From positions 1,860,001-1,924,000 of the forward strand of contig NZ_CP081149.1 in the NCBI RefSeq assembly GCF_019665785.1: a stretch of 64,000 nt of DNA, in the 5' to 3' direction. The translations under genes and the position numbers were made by a program. This document shows positions 34,292 to 44,912 of this stretch, piece by piece. The notes under the pieces are model-generated. The model saw only the letters and a program-made list of their open reading frames with translations, did no database searches and was not told the DNA's origin. How positions within the stretch are numbered: the stretch's first letter is position 1; the number at the start of each line of letters is the position of its first letter. The DNA comes from Deefgea piscis (GTDB lineage: Bacteria > Pseudomonadota > Gammaproteobacteria > Burkholderiales > Chitinibacteraceae).

Positions 34292-34785
34292 TCGTCCGCG
34301 CCCTCCAGGTAGGCATTGAACTTTTTTTGCAAAATCAGCAGCGCAGCAGCCTCCGCCAATGCCTTATCTTTGCGGTTTAATTCACGCTGCAATTGTTGAT
34401 TGGCTTTCTTCAGTTCGCGCATCGCCTGAGCGTCGGCTTTACTGTTTTTAATGGCCGGCGGAACACAAAAATCAGCGCGCCACTGACTCAAATGATGAGG
34501 AAATAAACCCTGCTGACGGCACCACGCATTGAGCTCAATTTCAGGCAGGCTATGACTCTGTTGCAGAGCCAAAAGGCGTTCCTCAATCGACCAATCTTCA
34601 GGTCGTTTCGCGCGTTCTATCGACGTTGGAATTTGTGTTTTTTTAGCGGCAGCCATCCAGCCCTTGAGTGTTGATTTAGCAAGATTGAGTTCCTGAGCAA
34701 CCGACTCAATCGTACGACCTTGGCGTTGGTAAACTTTGCTCAGCGCCTGCTGTTTAAAGTCGTCAGAATACGTGATTTTTTGCAT
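34288..34785 (-). CDS. IS3-family orfA, DNA-binding subunit
   Basis: The 165-residue protein has an N-terminal helix-turn-helix (YSDDFKQQALSKVYQRQGRT, then IESVAQELNLAKSTLKGWM) and a C-terminal helical, leucine-zipper-like segment (ELKKANQQLQRELNRKDKAL). It is longer than typical IS3 orfA proteins (about 90-100) and is joined to orfB by an ATGA overlap, not by a -1 frameshift. It is intact but useless alone because orfB is broken. Confidence 0.85.
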   Translation of the reverse strand: MQKITYSDDFKQQALSKVYQRQGRTIESVAQELNLAKSTLKGWMAAAKKTQIPTSIERAKRPEDWSIEERLLALQQSHSLPEIELNAWCRQQGLFPHHLSQWRADFCVPPAIKNSKADAQAMRELKKANQQLQRELNRKDKALAEAAALLILQKKFNAYLEGADE

Positions 34786-34854
34786 GTTGAAGCCTCTGTT
34801 TTTTCAAACCAATGAAAATTCAGAGGCGACAACTAGTCTGACATAGGGGGTACA

Positions 34855-35010
34855 ATGCGAAGAACCAAAGTCACGCTCATCTACAAACGCACAAAGAACT
34901 TGCGTGCGATTCAACTCTTACTTGGCCACGCCAAGATGGAAAGCACTATTCGTTATCTTGGCATTGAAGTTGATGATGCTCTCGAAATATCAGAGCAAAC
35001 TGAAATATAA
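34855..35010 (+). pseudogene. C-terminal remnant of a tyrosine recombinase (integrase)
   Basis: The 51-codon frame reads RRTKVTLIYKRTKNLRAIQL then LLGHAKMESTIRYLG, followed by a short acidic tail. This is the final catalytic section of a phage-type integrase: the Arg/His box ends in LLGH and the nucleophile is the Tyr in TIRYLG. The rest of the gene upstream is lost at the IS3 tip at 34843. With tRNA-Ser(GGA) about 4 kb away it points to an old tRNA-integrated element. Confidence 0.88.
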
Positions 35011-35075
35011 AGCATCGTAGGCACTCGGCCGAGAGTCTTACGTCTCGGCCAAAGGTGGGTATTACACTGCTTAAA

Positions 35076-36194
35076 TCAAACGGAAAGTTCATAGGAAGTG
35101 CTTCGCCCGCCAGATTCAGATTTATGTAACACACCCAAATTTAGTAATTCATTGATGTCTCTCAGCGCGGTATCGGTGGAGCACTTGGCGATGGCAGCCC
35201 ATTTTTTTGAAGTCAGTTTACCGTCAAACCCGTCCTGTAAACGATTGAGCAATTTGATTTGCCGCTCATTGAATGGCGTAGCCGACCAGCGCTGCCAGAA
35301 GTTGGCCTTGGCTAGCACCGCATCTAGTGTAAGCTGAGCGTGCCCAATGGCTCGAAGCAAGGTATTAAGAAACCAACTCAGCCAGTGCGTGATATCCAGC
35401 GTGCCTTTTTGGGTTTTTTCTAATATGTCGTAATAGTCACTTCGCTCTCGCTGGATTTGTGCCGAAAGGCTATAAAAGCGCTGAGTATTACCATCCGCGC
35501 GCGCTAGCAGTAAGTCCCCCACCGCGCGGGCAATCCGCCCGTTTCCATCATCGAACGGGTGTAGGGTCACAAACCACAAGTGTGCAATCCCTGCCTTTAA
35601 AATTGCATGATCTTTAAGATCACGACTATTTAGCCAATCCAAAAAGTGCGCAATTTCCTGCGTTAGGTATTCTGCCGGAGGTGCTTCATAGTGCACTTTC
35701 TGCCGGCCAATCGGACCAGAGACAACTTGCATTGGGCCATCCTCATCCGCTCTAAACTCGCCAATCCGGATGCGGCTCATTCCGCTAAAGCCAGTCGGAA
35801 ACAGGGCTGCATGCCAGCCAAACAACCGACCTAATGTGAGGGCATCAGCACTGCGAGTCGTCGCATCCAGCACCATTTCGACCACACCTTCGACATGCCG
35901 GTCTGTGGGTGCTAATGCACCAATATCAACGCCAAGACGCCGTGCAATCGAGGAGCGCACAGTTGAGACATCAAAGTGTTCACCTTCGATTTCACTCGTT
36001 TTAAGGACATCTTCTGTCAATACCAGCAAGCTAGCCTGATCGCGTAGAGTCATGCCAACGTCACTTAATCGTCCAAGTAACATGCCTTGAGCACGACAAA
36101 CTTCAGCTAGCGGTTTTGCTAATTCCGCTAGATCGTAATGCCAATTTGGCCAGTCGGGAGACTGCCAGATATATTTATATTCGCCGCTATTCAT
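35076..36194 (-). CDS. fic: Fic-domain protein (predicted AMPylase) with winged-helix-like C-terminus
   Basis: The 372-residue protein has an N-terminal helical part with an inhibitory motif TSEIEG (about 66-71, fits S/TxxxEG/N), and the catalytic Fic motif HPFDDGNGRIAR (His about 212), complete and canonical. The C-terminal about 75 residues (LTSKKWAAIAKCSTDTALRD, then INELLNLGVLHKSESGGRST) look like a winged helix that could bind DNA. Fic enzymes usually attach AMP to protein hydroxyls; the motif-inhibited form keeps itself off. The ATG at 36194 is preferred: it fits a promoter that places +1 on it, whereas a GTG at 36218 would lie inside the promoter. No separate antitoxin gene is adjacent. 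Confidence 0.9.
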   Translation of the reverse strand: MNSGEYKYIWQSPDWPNWHYDLAELAKPLAEVCRAQGMLLGRLSDVGMTLRDQASLLVLTEDVLKTSEIEGEHFDVSTVRSSIARRLGVDIGALAPTDRHVEGVVEMVLDATTRSADALTLGRLFGWHAALFPTGFSGMSRIRIGEFRADEDGPMQVVSGPIGRQKVHYEAPPAEYLTQEIAHFLDWLNSRDLKDHAILKAGIAHLWFVTLHPFDDGNGRIARAVGDLLLARADGNTQRFYSLSAQIQRERSDYYDILEKTQKGTLDITHWLSWFLNTLLRAIGHAQLTLDAVLAKANFWQRWSATPFNERQIKLLNRLQDGFDGKLTSKKWAAIAKCSTDTALRDINELLNLGVLHKSESGGRSTSYELSV

Positions 36195-36229
36195 GCGGTA
36201 ATTATGAAGCACATTCACCGCAAGGGCAA
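36194..36229 (-). promoter_or_regulatory. fic promoter covered by operator-like dyad, leaderless start
   Basis: On the minus strand, -35 TTGCCC (36229-36224) and -10 CATAAT (36206-36201) are 17 bp apart, and +1 falls on the A of the ATG at 36194. A 29-nt dyad (36194-36222, arms TGCGGTAAT and ATTCACCGCA) covers the -10 box and spacer. Confidence 0.6.
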
Positions 36230-36247
36230 CTTATTATCCGCACATAA

Positions 36248-36276
36248 TACGGTGATTAAACCAATTATTCACCGCA
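36248..36276 (-). promoter_or_regulatory. Second copy of the fic operator-like dyad
   Basis: This 29-nt element (arms TACGGTGATT and ATTCACCGCA) repeats the promoter dyad exactly 54 bp upstream; 20 of 29 positions match and differences cluster in the centre. One arm (ATTCACCGCA) is identical in both copies. Confidence 0.6.
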
Positions 36277-36521
36277 CGTTCACATTCAGAATATCGCTTT
36301 GGTTGAACCGTTTTGACAATGAAACTGAAACGATTAAGGCAACAATCCACGGGTTTGCTGCCTTTCGTTTCTCACACTTCGGCATCGACACATCGGCCTT
36401 TGCGGACATTTTAAGCATCCTGCAAATACTGACAGAGCGCCATTTGGGCTTGTTTCTGGCACGCATTTGGTACTGGTACTTAAGGGGACTTTGAACAGCC
36501 CAATGATTCCGTACGCCAACA
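36277..36521. other. Non-coding or decayed stretch between fic and zinc-ribbon fragment
   Basis: About 245 nt with frames on both strands but no ribosome site, recognisable domain or clear hairpin. It is probably decayed accessory DNA. Confidence 0.4.
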
Positions 36522-36864
36522 TTAGCTTATATCAGGGCGATGCAGATCTGACGGTTCGTACTTTTGACGGGCTTTGCTACAGGGCTTGTAAATTCTGTCG
36601 AGAATGGCACATTCTGGGCACCAGCTCCCACCCAAGACTCGCGATGTGACGGCATACCAAACATGTCCGCGCCGACACTGCAAGGTCAGTCGATAATTTA
36701 CGTTGCGATACTCGGTAGATAAACACTGGCCACCTTTGCTTAGGGCGAATTTTTGCATGTCTCCCAATTTGTAATAATGCTTTTCGCGATAACAAATCGG
36801 ACACCCCGCTTTGTTGGCTCTTGCAGAGCCGGGTGTTGAACTCCATTCGTGCCCAAGAGCGCAG
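36522..36864 (-). pseudogene. Zinc-ribbon tandem-repeat protein, 5' end removed by IS3 element
   Basis: Read leftward from the IS3 junction the frame gives CALGHEWSSTPGSARANKAG then CPICYREKHYYKLGDMQKFA, and then LQCRRGHVWYAVTSRVLGGS, WCPEC. This is at least one and a half copies of a repeat of the type C-x2-GHxW ... WCPxC, preceded by a LGDMQKFALSKGGQCLS linker. Proteins made of many such units occur in mobile regions; their role is unknown to me. The start lies beyond the insertion at 36865 and its continuation was not recognised past 38120. The remaining frame has an ATG at 36767 but is best seen as a fragment. Confidence 0.72.
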
Positions 36865-36872
36865 TGTAGTGG

Positions 36873-38086
<1,214 letters not shown>

Positions 38087-38120
38087 CTAATCAGGTGGCC
38101 AAATTCAGTGTGCCACTACA

Positions 38121-38319
38121 ACTACAAGGCACGTTTTTACACAGTCTGGGCCAGAAGCAGTCAAGCAGAAATCCAATCTATCAAATTTTATGCAAATTTT
38201 GGATGAAAAAGTAGATGCATCCTTCGAGTAAAACTGATGTTTAATACATTGAGCATTAGCTAAAATTGGACAATCATAGCTTTTAAAAATAATTATGGTT
38301 TTGTCTAACGAGGCATTTC
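38121..38319 (+). other. Gap between IS3 element and small zinc-ribbon gene
   Basis: About 200 nt, A/T-rich toward the right, probably with the promoter of the 38320 gene. No coding frame or hairpin stands out. Confidence 0.4.
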
Positions 38320-38589
38320 ATGTCAATTGTCATTTCTGTGTTTTGTTTTTTAATTTTTTTTGCTGCAGCAACATATTTATTCAGATTTTTACCTTGGACA
38401 AAACAAGATTGGAAAGCGCTGCCAACCAAGGACGAATATATTGCTTTGCATGGTTGCCAAGAAGAAGCGACATGTTTTAAATGTGGCTCTACTCATGTAT
38501 TTGACTTTGGTGGCCTAAATCCTGGGATGACAAATAGAAAAGTAATGTGTACGAAATGTAAAACAGCCTTATGGCGCGAGACATTTTAA
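38320..38589 (+). CDS. Small membrane protein with a zinc ribbon
   Basis: The 89-residue protein starts with one hydrophobic helix (SIVISVFCFLIFFAAATYLF) and ends in a zinc-ribbon pattern CFKCGSTHVF ... MCTKCKTALW. The loop between the knuckles contains FGGLNPGMTNRK. I do not recognise a named family. It would sit in the inner membrane with the ribbon in the cytoplasm. It is low in G and C like the rest of the accessory region and has no partner gene. Confidence 0.75.
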   Translation: MSIVISVFCFLIFFAAATYLFRFLPWTKQDWKALPTKDEYIALHGCQEEATCFKCGSTHVFDFGGLNPGMTNRKVMCTKCKTALWRETF

Positions 38590-38787
38590 TGAATCTACTT
38601 TGACGTATTTCAGTATCAACTTTTAAATACAATTTTCGCTTTGGGGCGGGAGCAGCAGCTCAAATCGGCCAATAGCGAAAGTAACCCTGCCTTATTAATG
38701 CCCGAATGAGCGTCAGCAATCCGTTATATAGCAGTCGCCAATAGCTAGGGTAAAGTTTGAGGCTTAATTGTATAAAGGTTAAGGTTT
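38590..38787. other. Gap with no recognised feature
   Basis: About 200 nt with no credible frame, terminator or promoter motif seen. It separates two accessory fragments. Confidence 0.35.
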
Positions 38788-38975
38788 ATGAAATTACGCA
38801 CAATTTTTGGATTTTTTTTGCATTGCCCATCGGCATATTTGCTATTTAACCAATTGATCGTTCACGAATGAGTAATATATGCTCAAGCATCAAAGCAGGT
38901 GAGTCAATTCATGTAGTCCGTGCTCGTGCAATTGAACACCTCGGGCTCAAGCTTGCTGGAGATGTAATTCAATAA
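38788..38975 (+). pseudogene. Decayed small-protein gene (frameshift plus stop)
   Basis: An ATG at 38788 after AAGG opens MKLRTIFGFF. Moving one frame at the T-run near 38820 continues with ALPIGIFAI, a stop, then PIDRSRMSNICSSIKAGESI and HVVRARAIEHLGLKLAGDVI up to TAA at 38975. The pieces join into one plausible small protein with an N-terminal membrane or signal segment. I do not recognise it; the call rests only on frame continuity. Confidence 0.4.
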
Positions 38976-39081
38976 AATAAACACATGTTTATTGTTCACA
39001 GTCCGCTCTCATTTGGCCGCTACGTCTGTTTTGTAGAAAAGATTGGTTCAATCGTAACGGCTCAAATTTTGAGGGCTCTGA

Positions 39082-39924
39082 TTAAGCTGGTGGTCGCGCA
39101 TTCAGGCGATTGGCATGATAGAGCACGTGATCTTCAATCCAGCTGGCGATGAAGTAGTAGCTGTGGTCATACCCTGCGTGGTAGCGAATTTGCGCGTCGA
39201 TATGCATCTGCTGGCAGGCGGTTTCGAGTTTTTGGGTGCATAACTGCTCGGCGTAGAACGGATCGTCCAGTCCTTGGTCGACCAAAAATGCTTTTTTGTC
39301 GTGGCCTTGCAAAATTAACGCAACGGCATCGTATTGTTGCCAAGTTGCTCTATCCTCGCCAAGGTAGGCGGTAAACGCTTTTTGTCCCCAGCTGACTTGG
39401 CTTGGTGAAACAATCGGCGAGAACGCCGATATGCTGACATAGTCATCGGGGTTTCTAAGCCCCAGCACCAGTGCGCCATGACCGCCCATTGAATGGCCGC
39501 TGATGGATTTTCTTTCGTTGGCGGCAAAGTGCGTGGTGATCAGGCGAGGTAGCTCGTGCAGGATGTAATCATACATTTGGTAGTGCTTACACCACGGCGA
39601 CTGTGTGGCATTTAAGTAAAAACTCGCACCCTGACCTAGATCATAAGCGGCGTCATCGGCAACGGATTCACCTCTTGGGCTGGTGTCTGGGGCGACAATC
39701 ATGATGCCGTGTTCTGCGGCGTAGCGCTGGATGCCGGATTTGGTGATGACATTTTGCTCGGTGCACGTTAGGCCTGAAAGCCAATAGAGCACCGGTACTT
39801 TGCGCTCTTTAGCTTGTGGCGGCAGGTAAACTGCAAAGCGCATTGGGCAGTTGAGTAAGGGTGATTCATGCGTCCAAACTTCTTGCCAACCGCCAAAGCA
39901 GGCGTGTTTTTCGATTTGTTGCAT
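39082..39924 (-). CDS. fghA: S-formylglutathione hydrolase
   Basis: The 280-residue esterase D-family protein has the nucleophile motif GHSMGGHGAL (Ser), VLYWLSGLTCTEQN and the C-terminal HAGYDHSYYFI containing the catalytic His. It splits S-formylglutathione to formate and glutathione, the last step of glutathione-dependent formaldehyde removal. It lies 145 nt downstream of adhC in the same orientation as part of the frmR-adhC-fghA cluster. Confidence 0.96.
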   Translation of the reverse strand: MQQIEKHACFGGWQEVWTHESPLLNCPMRFAVYLPPQAKERKVPVLYWLSGLTCTEQNVITKSGIQRYAAEHGIMIVAPDTSPRGESVADDAAYDLGQGASFYLNATQSPWCKHYQMYDYILHELPRLITTHFAANERKSISGHSMGGHGALVLGLRNPDDYVSISAFSPIVSPSQVSWGQKAFTAYLGEDRATWQQYDAVALILQGHDKKAFLVDQGLDDPFYAEQLCTQKLETACQQMHIDAQIRYHAGYDHSYYFIASWIEDHVLYHANRLNARPPA

Positions 39925-40069
39925 AGCGGGTTCCTGGGGAAGGTGGGGTATTGCCGTTGAGCGGCAAGCCGTGTGTTGCTGTCGGGCGCGGGTTAGGGAT
40001 TGATTCGCCGAGAAAAAAAGTCAGCGCGGCGATAAACCCATCGTCAACAGCCCCTAGCGCCAATCAAGA

Positions 40070-41487
<1,418 letters not shown>

Positions 41488-41518
41488 CGGCGTTGACTTG
41501 GGGATGATTGAGTGTTTT

Positions 41519-41571
41519 ATATACTATACCCCAGTATACTAAAATGCAATGCATACTCTATGGTAGTATGC
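41519..41571 (-). promoter_or_regulatory. FrmR operator-like dyads upstream of frmR
   Basis: A first element TATACTATACCCCAGTATAC (about 41520-41539) is an A/T-rich palindrome around a C-run, the form expected for CsoR/RcnR/FrmR-type operators. A second, GCATACT-N7-AGTATGC (41551-41571), has perfect 7-bp arms. Both lie within 85 nt of the frmR start. Confidence 0.65.
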
Positions 41572-41656
41572 AGTATATTAATGACCTGCCGATGGTGCTG
41601 TTTAACAGCCGCGCCTTGGTGGGTATTTTTTCGTGTTGTGAGCTGAGGGTGTTATT

Positions 41657-42007
41657 TTGGAATGGCTAAGAGTGTTTTTGTTGTTTGCCTTTACTGCGCT
41701 CGCTGAAATCGTGGGCTGTTATCTAGTGTGGCGGGTTGTCAAGCAAGGTGGCAGCGCGTGGTATTTAATTCCAGCGGCGTTGTCATTGGCTTTGTTTGCG
41801 TATTGTTTAACGCTGCATCCAAGTGCCACTGGCCGAATTTATGCCGCCTACGGTGGCATGTATATTGCCGTGGCTTTAGTGTGGTTACGCGTGGTCGATG
41901 GGGTGACATTAACGCGTTGGGATGGTTTGGGGGCGTTATTGGCTTTGCTGGGCATGGCAGTGATTGCGTTTCAGCCGATTGCTGATTCAGCGTCCGGCTT
42001 GAATTAA
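41657..42007 (+). CDS. ynfA: YnfA/UPF0060-family small membrane protein
   Basis: The 116-residue protein has four hydrophobic helices and family motifs [31 protein letters not shown] and [17 protein letters not shown]. YnfA belongs to the small multidrug resistance superfamily, but physiological substrates are unsettled. The start is a TTG at 41657, supported by GAGGG 9 nt upstream and by the N-terminus [17 protein letters not shown]. It is divergent from frmR. Confidence 0.92.
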   Translation: MEWLRVFLLFAFTALAEIVGCYLVWRVVKQGGSAWYLIPAALSLALFAYCLTLHPSATGRIYAAYGGMYIAVALVWLRVVDGVTLTRWDGLGALLALLGMAVIAFQPIADSASGLN

Positions 42008-42015
42008 GTACGTCA

Positions 42016-42060
42016 TTTTGGCCTGATGCTGCGCGCTTGTAGCCTTGCCTCAGGCCAAAA
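42016..42060. other. Inverted repeat downstream of ynfA
   Basis: TTTTGGCCTGA and TCAGGCCAAAA are perfect 11-bp complements separated by 23 nt. No T-run follows on either strand, so terminator function is uncertain. Confidence 0.5.
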
Positions 42061-42152
42061 TCCGCGCAGACGCGATTGGCAAACCCAACGTCAACCGGCC
42101 TTAAGCGGTGGTTGTTTTCCGGCTCGAGCGTGTTCCGTGTAAAATCAACACA

Positions 42153-43142
42153 ATGAACTATGAACTGATTATTCCCGATACGATCTGGCGTGATGAAGAT
42201 TTACGCCCCTTAATGAACCGCGATTTATCGTTGCCGGCCTTGGCAACGCTCTATGGTAAGGGGCAGCATCAGCGCTGCCCGATTGGTCCGAGTGCTACGG
42301 CGGCAGATTTTTTAGCGCAGCGGCTCAATTACCCATCATCGTCGCTCACTGCATTGGCTTTGGCGCAGGTCTATCCCGAGGCCCAGCCGGGGTATTGGCT
42401 ATGTTGCGATCCGATTCATTTACGCATTGATCGTGATCGACTCACGATGCTTGGCGTGCCTTTATTTCAAATTAGCCAAGCAGAGGCCGATGCTTTGGTG
42501 GCGGCACTTAATCAGCAGTTTGCCGATGATGGGTTTTTCTTTGTGGCCGTCACCCCGAGTCGCTGGTATTTACGCTTGCCGGCCGATCCGCAATTGCAAT
42601 TCACCCCCTTGGGCGACGCCTTAGGCGGCAATATGCAAGACTATTTGCCGCAGGGCGAGCAGGCTTTGCAATTTAATGCCGTGCTCAATGAAATCCAAAT
42701 GTTGCTTTATGGGCATCGCGTCAATGATGAGCGAGATGCTGCCGGCATTGCAATGATTAATAGTGTTTGGTTATGGGGTGGCGAGCAGTTTCCGACTGCA
42801 GTCGCACCGCCCGTTTCGCCCAAGGTTTGGGGGGGTGATCATCGCGTCGCGGCCTTAGTGGGCGCGAATTGGCAAAGTGCGCCAGCGGTGGCCGATTTAC
42901 CGGCGCATGATGTGACGGTGGTGCTCGATCAATTGAGTATTGATGCTATTTATGGCCGTGCCTATGAATGGCGCTGTCAGTGGGAATGGTTAGAGCAGCA
43001 TTGGTTTGCTCCGCTATTGACTCAGCTGCAGGCGGGGCAGTTGAAATCGCTGACTTTAACGCTGCCTAGCGCTGGCACCAAAGTGCGGGTGAGCCGATTG
43101 GATTTATATCGTTTTTGGCGCGCGCCACGACTGCCGTTTTAA
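42153..43142 (+). CDS. RpfE-like regulatory protein (beta/gammaproteobacterial family)
   Basis: The 329-residue soluble protein resembles the RpfE-type family found next to recJ: DPIHLRIDRDRLTMLG, ADGLVAALN-like ADALVAALNQQF, WYLRLP and INSVWLWGGEQFP are recurrent motifs. Some members are annotated as cofactor-independent phosphoglycerate mutase-like, but no activity is established. The ATG at 42153 is preferred because MNYELIIPD starts the conserved part. It lies 54 nt before recJ, a pairing common in Neisseriales-like genomes. Confidence 0.82.
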   Translation: MNYELIIPDTIWRDEDLRPLMNRDLSLPALATLYGKGQHQRCPIGPSATAADFLAQRLNYPSSSLTALALAQVYPEAQPGYWLCCDPIHLRIDRDRLTMLGVPLFQISQAEADALVAALNQQFADDGFFFVAVTPSRWYLRLPADPQLQFTPLGDALGGNMQDYLPQGEQALQFNAVLNEIQMLLYGHRVNDERDAAGIAMINSVWLWGGEQFPTAVAPPVSPKVWGGDHRVAALVGANWQSAPAVADLPAHDVTVVLDQLSIDAIYGRAYEWRCQWEWLEQHWFAPLLTQLQAGQLKSLTLTLPSAGTKVRVSRLDLYRFWRAPRLPF

Positions 43143-43196
43143 GCGCAGCTGCGCGGCCCAAGCTGCTTGGCTTGGTGTATTGATTAAAGGATTTTT

Positions 43197-44912
43197 GTGC
43201 TGACTATTCGTCCTCGTTCCGTTCCGGCCCAGTTAGAAAACGCATTGTTAAGCGCTGGATTTTCAGCCTTGCATGCGCGGCTTTATGCTGCGCGTGGCAT
43301 TGCCCATCCGCAAGAGCTTGAGCATGAGTTAAAGCACTTATTGCCGTTTAGCCAACTTAAAAACGCTGCCGAAATGGGGGCTCGTTTGGCCGATGCTATC
43401 GCCGCTGGGCAACGCATGTTGATTGTTGGCGATTACGATTGTGATGGTGCTACGGCCACCGCTTTGGGTATGAAAGGTTTGGCGGCATTTGGTGCGGTGG
43501 TGGATTTTATCGTGCCCAATCGTTTTGAATATGGTTATGGCCTCACGCCAGAAATTGTCGCTTTAGCCGCCGAGCGCCAACCCAATATTATTATTACCGT
43601 CGACAATGGCATCGCTAGTCATGCCGGGGTTGAGGCAGCACGTGCACTGGGTATTGAGGTTTTAATTACCGACCATCATTTACCTGCCGATACGCTGCCC
43701 AATGCATTGATTGTGAACCCCAATCAGCCCGAGTGTGCATTCCCAAGTAAAAACCTCGCCGGTGTTGGCGTGATGTTTTATGTGTTGATGGCACTGCGTG
43801 CTGAGCTGCGCTCGCGTGGTGCATTTGCGGGAAAAACTGAGCCAAATCTGGCGCAATGGCTTGATATCGTGGCATTAGGCACCGTGGCCGACGTGGTTAA
43901 GCTTGATGCAAATAATCGGATTTTGGTTGAGCAAGGCTTAAAGCGTATGCGCGCCGGCCGCGCCGCGCCCGGAATTATGGCTTTGTTTAGTGCTGCGGGG
44001 CGTTTTCATGCTCGAGCCAGTTGCTTTGACTTGGGCTTTGCCTTGGGGCCGCGCCTGAATGCCGCAGGGCGTTTGGACGATATGAGTTTTGGGATTAACA
44101 CTTTGCTGGCCGCCAGTGAAGAGGCCGCTTTGCCTTTGGCACGTGAACTGGACCAATTAAATCGGGCGCGCCGCGATATTGAGCACGGCATGCGCGCCGA
44201 GGCCGAATTGGCATTGGCCAGTGTGGCGGTGGACGATAGCTTTAGTATTGCACTTTACAACCCCGATTGGCATCAAGGCGTAGTGGGGATTGTGGCGTCG
44301 CGTATGAAAGATCGTTTTCATCGGCCGACCATTGTCTTTGCTAACGGCAATGGCGATGAAATCAAAGGCTCGGGGCGCTCGATTCCCGGCTTACATTTGC
44401 GCGATGCGCTGGATTTAGTCTCTAAACGTCATCCACATTTAATTCGTAAATTTGGTGGGCATGCGATGGCGGCGGGTTTGTCGTTAAATGTTCGCGATTT
44501 TGCTGAATTTAAAGCGGCATTTGAATCCGTTTGCCGAGAATTACTCAATGAAGGTGATTTAAGCCGCATTATCGAAACCGATGGTGAGTTGCCGCCAGAG
44601 GCTTTTGTATTGGCCACTGCCGAAGGTTTAGAAAGCCAAGTTTGGGGGCAGGGGTTTCCAGCGCCTTTATTTCAGGGGCAGTTTCGGGTACTAGAGCAGC
44701 GTATTGTTGGCGAAAAACACAGCAAGCTTAAATTAGCGACAAAGTCAGGTATTGCTGTAGAGGCTATGCAATTTAATTACTGCGAGCCAATACCTAAAGA
44801 CATTACTGCGGTGTATAAAATTAATGTGAATGAATTTAGAGGTGAGCGGATGTTGCAATTGCAATTGGAATTTAGCCGACCATTTAATCCTCAGGATGAC
44901 ATCTCACTATGA
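43197..44912 (+). CDS. recJ: Single-strand-specific 5'-3' exonuclease RecJ
   Basis: The 571-residue protein has the DHH motifs GDYDCDGATATA (about 80), VDNGIASHAG, ITDHHLPAD and the DHHA1 motif GGHAMAAGLSL (about 420). RecJ degrades single-stranded DNA in recombination and mismatch repair. The start is GTG at 43197. The stop overlaps the next gene by 4 nt, so the following secreted-protein gene is read from the same mRNA. The length matches the family (about 570). Confidence 0.97.
   Translation: MLTIRPRSVPAQLENALLSAGFSALHARLYAARGIAHPQELEHELKHLLPFSQLKNAAEMGARLADAIAAGQRMLIVGDYDCDGATATALGMKGLAAFGAVVDFIVPNRFEYGYGLTPEIVALAAERQPNIIITVDNGIASHAGVEAARALGIEVLITDHHLPADTLPNALIVNPNQPECAFPSKNLAGVGVMFYVLMALRAELRSRGAFAGKTEPNLAQWLDIVALGTVADVVKLDANNRILVEQGLKRMRAGRAAPGIMALFSAAGRFHARASCFDLGFALGPRLNAAGRLDDMSFGINTLLAASEEAALPLARELDQLNRARRDIEHGMRAEAELALASVAVDDSFSIALYNPDWHQGVVGIVASRMKDRFHRPTIVFANGNGDEIKGSGRSIPGLHLRDALDLVSKRHPHLIRKFGGHAMAAGLSLNVRDFAEFKAAFESVCRELLNEGDLSRIIETDGELPPEAFVLATAEGLESQVWGQGFPAPLFQGQFRVLEQRIVGEKHSKLKLATKSGIAVEAMQFNYCEPIPKDITAVYKINVNEFRGERMLQLQLEFSRPFNPQDDISL

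Larger units (their letters stand above)
33828..34843 (-). mobile_element. Truncated IS3-family insertion sequence
   Basis: The leftward element begins at 34843 with the tip TGTCAGACTAGTTGTCGCCT and carries orfA and the first part of orfB. The IS21 right end cuts it at 33827/33828, removing the last two thirds of the transposase catalytic domain and the far terminus. The missing part was not found on the other side of the IS21 element. Confidence 0.8.

Noticed and set aside
35076..36194. Fic protein as the toxin of a two-gene toxin-antitoxin pair
   Set aside because: The inhibitory motif TSEIEG is within the same protein and no small partner gene is adjacent.
36138..36494. Plus-strand frame of 118 codons upstream of fic as an antitoxin candidate
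   Set aside because: No ribosome site or recognisable antitoxin motif is seen; it runs over the fic promoter dyads and into fic antisense.
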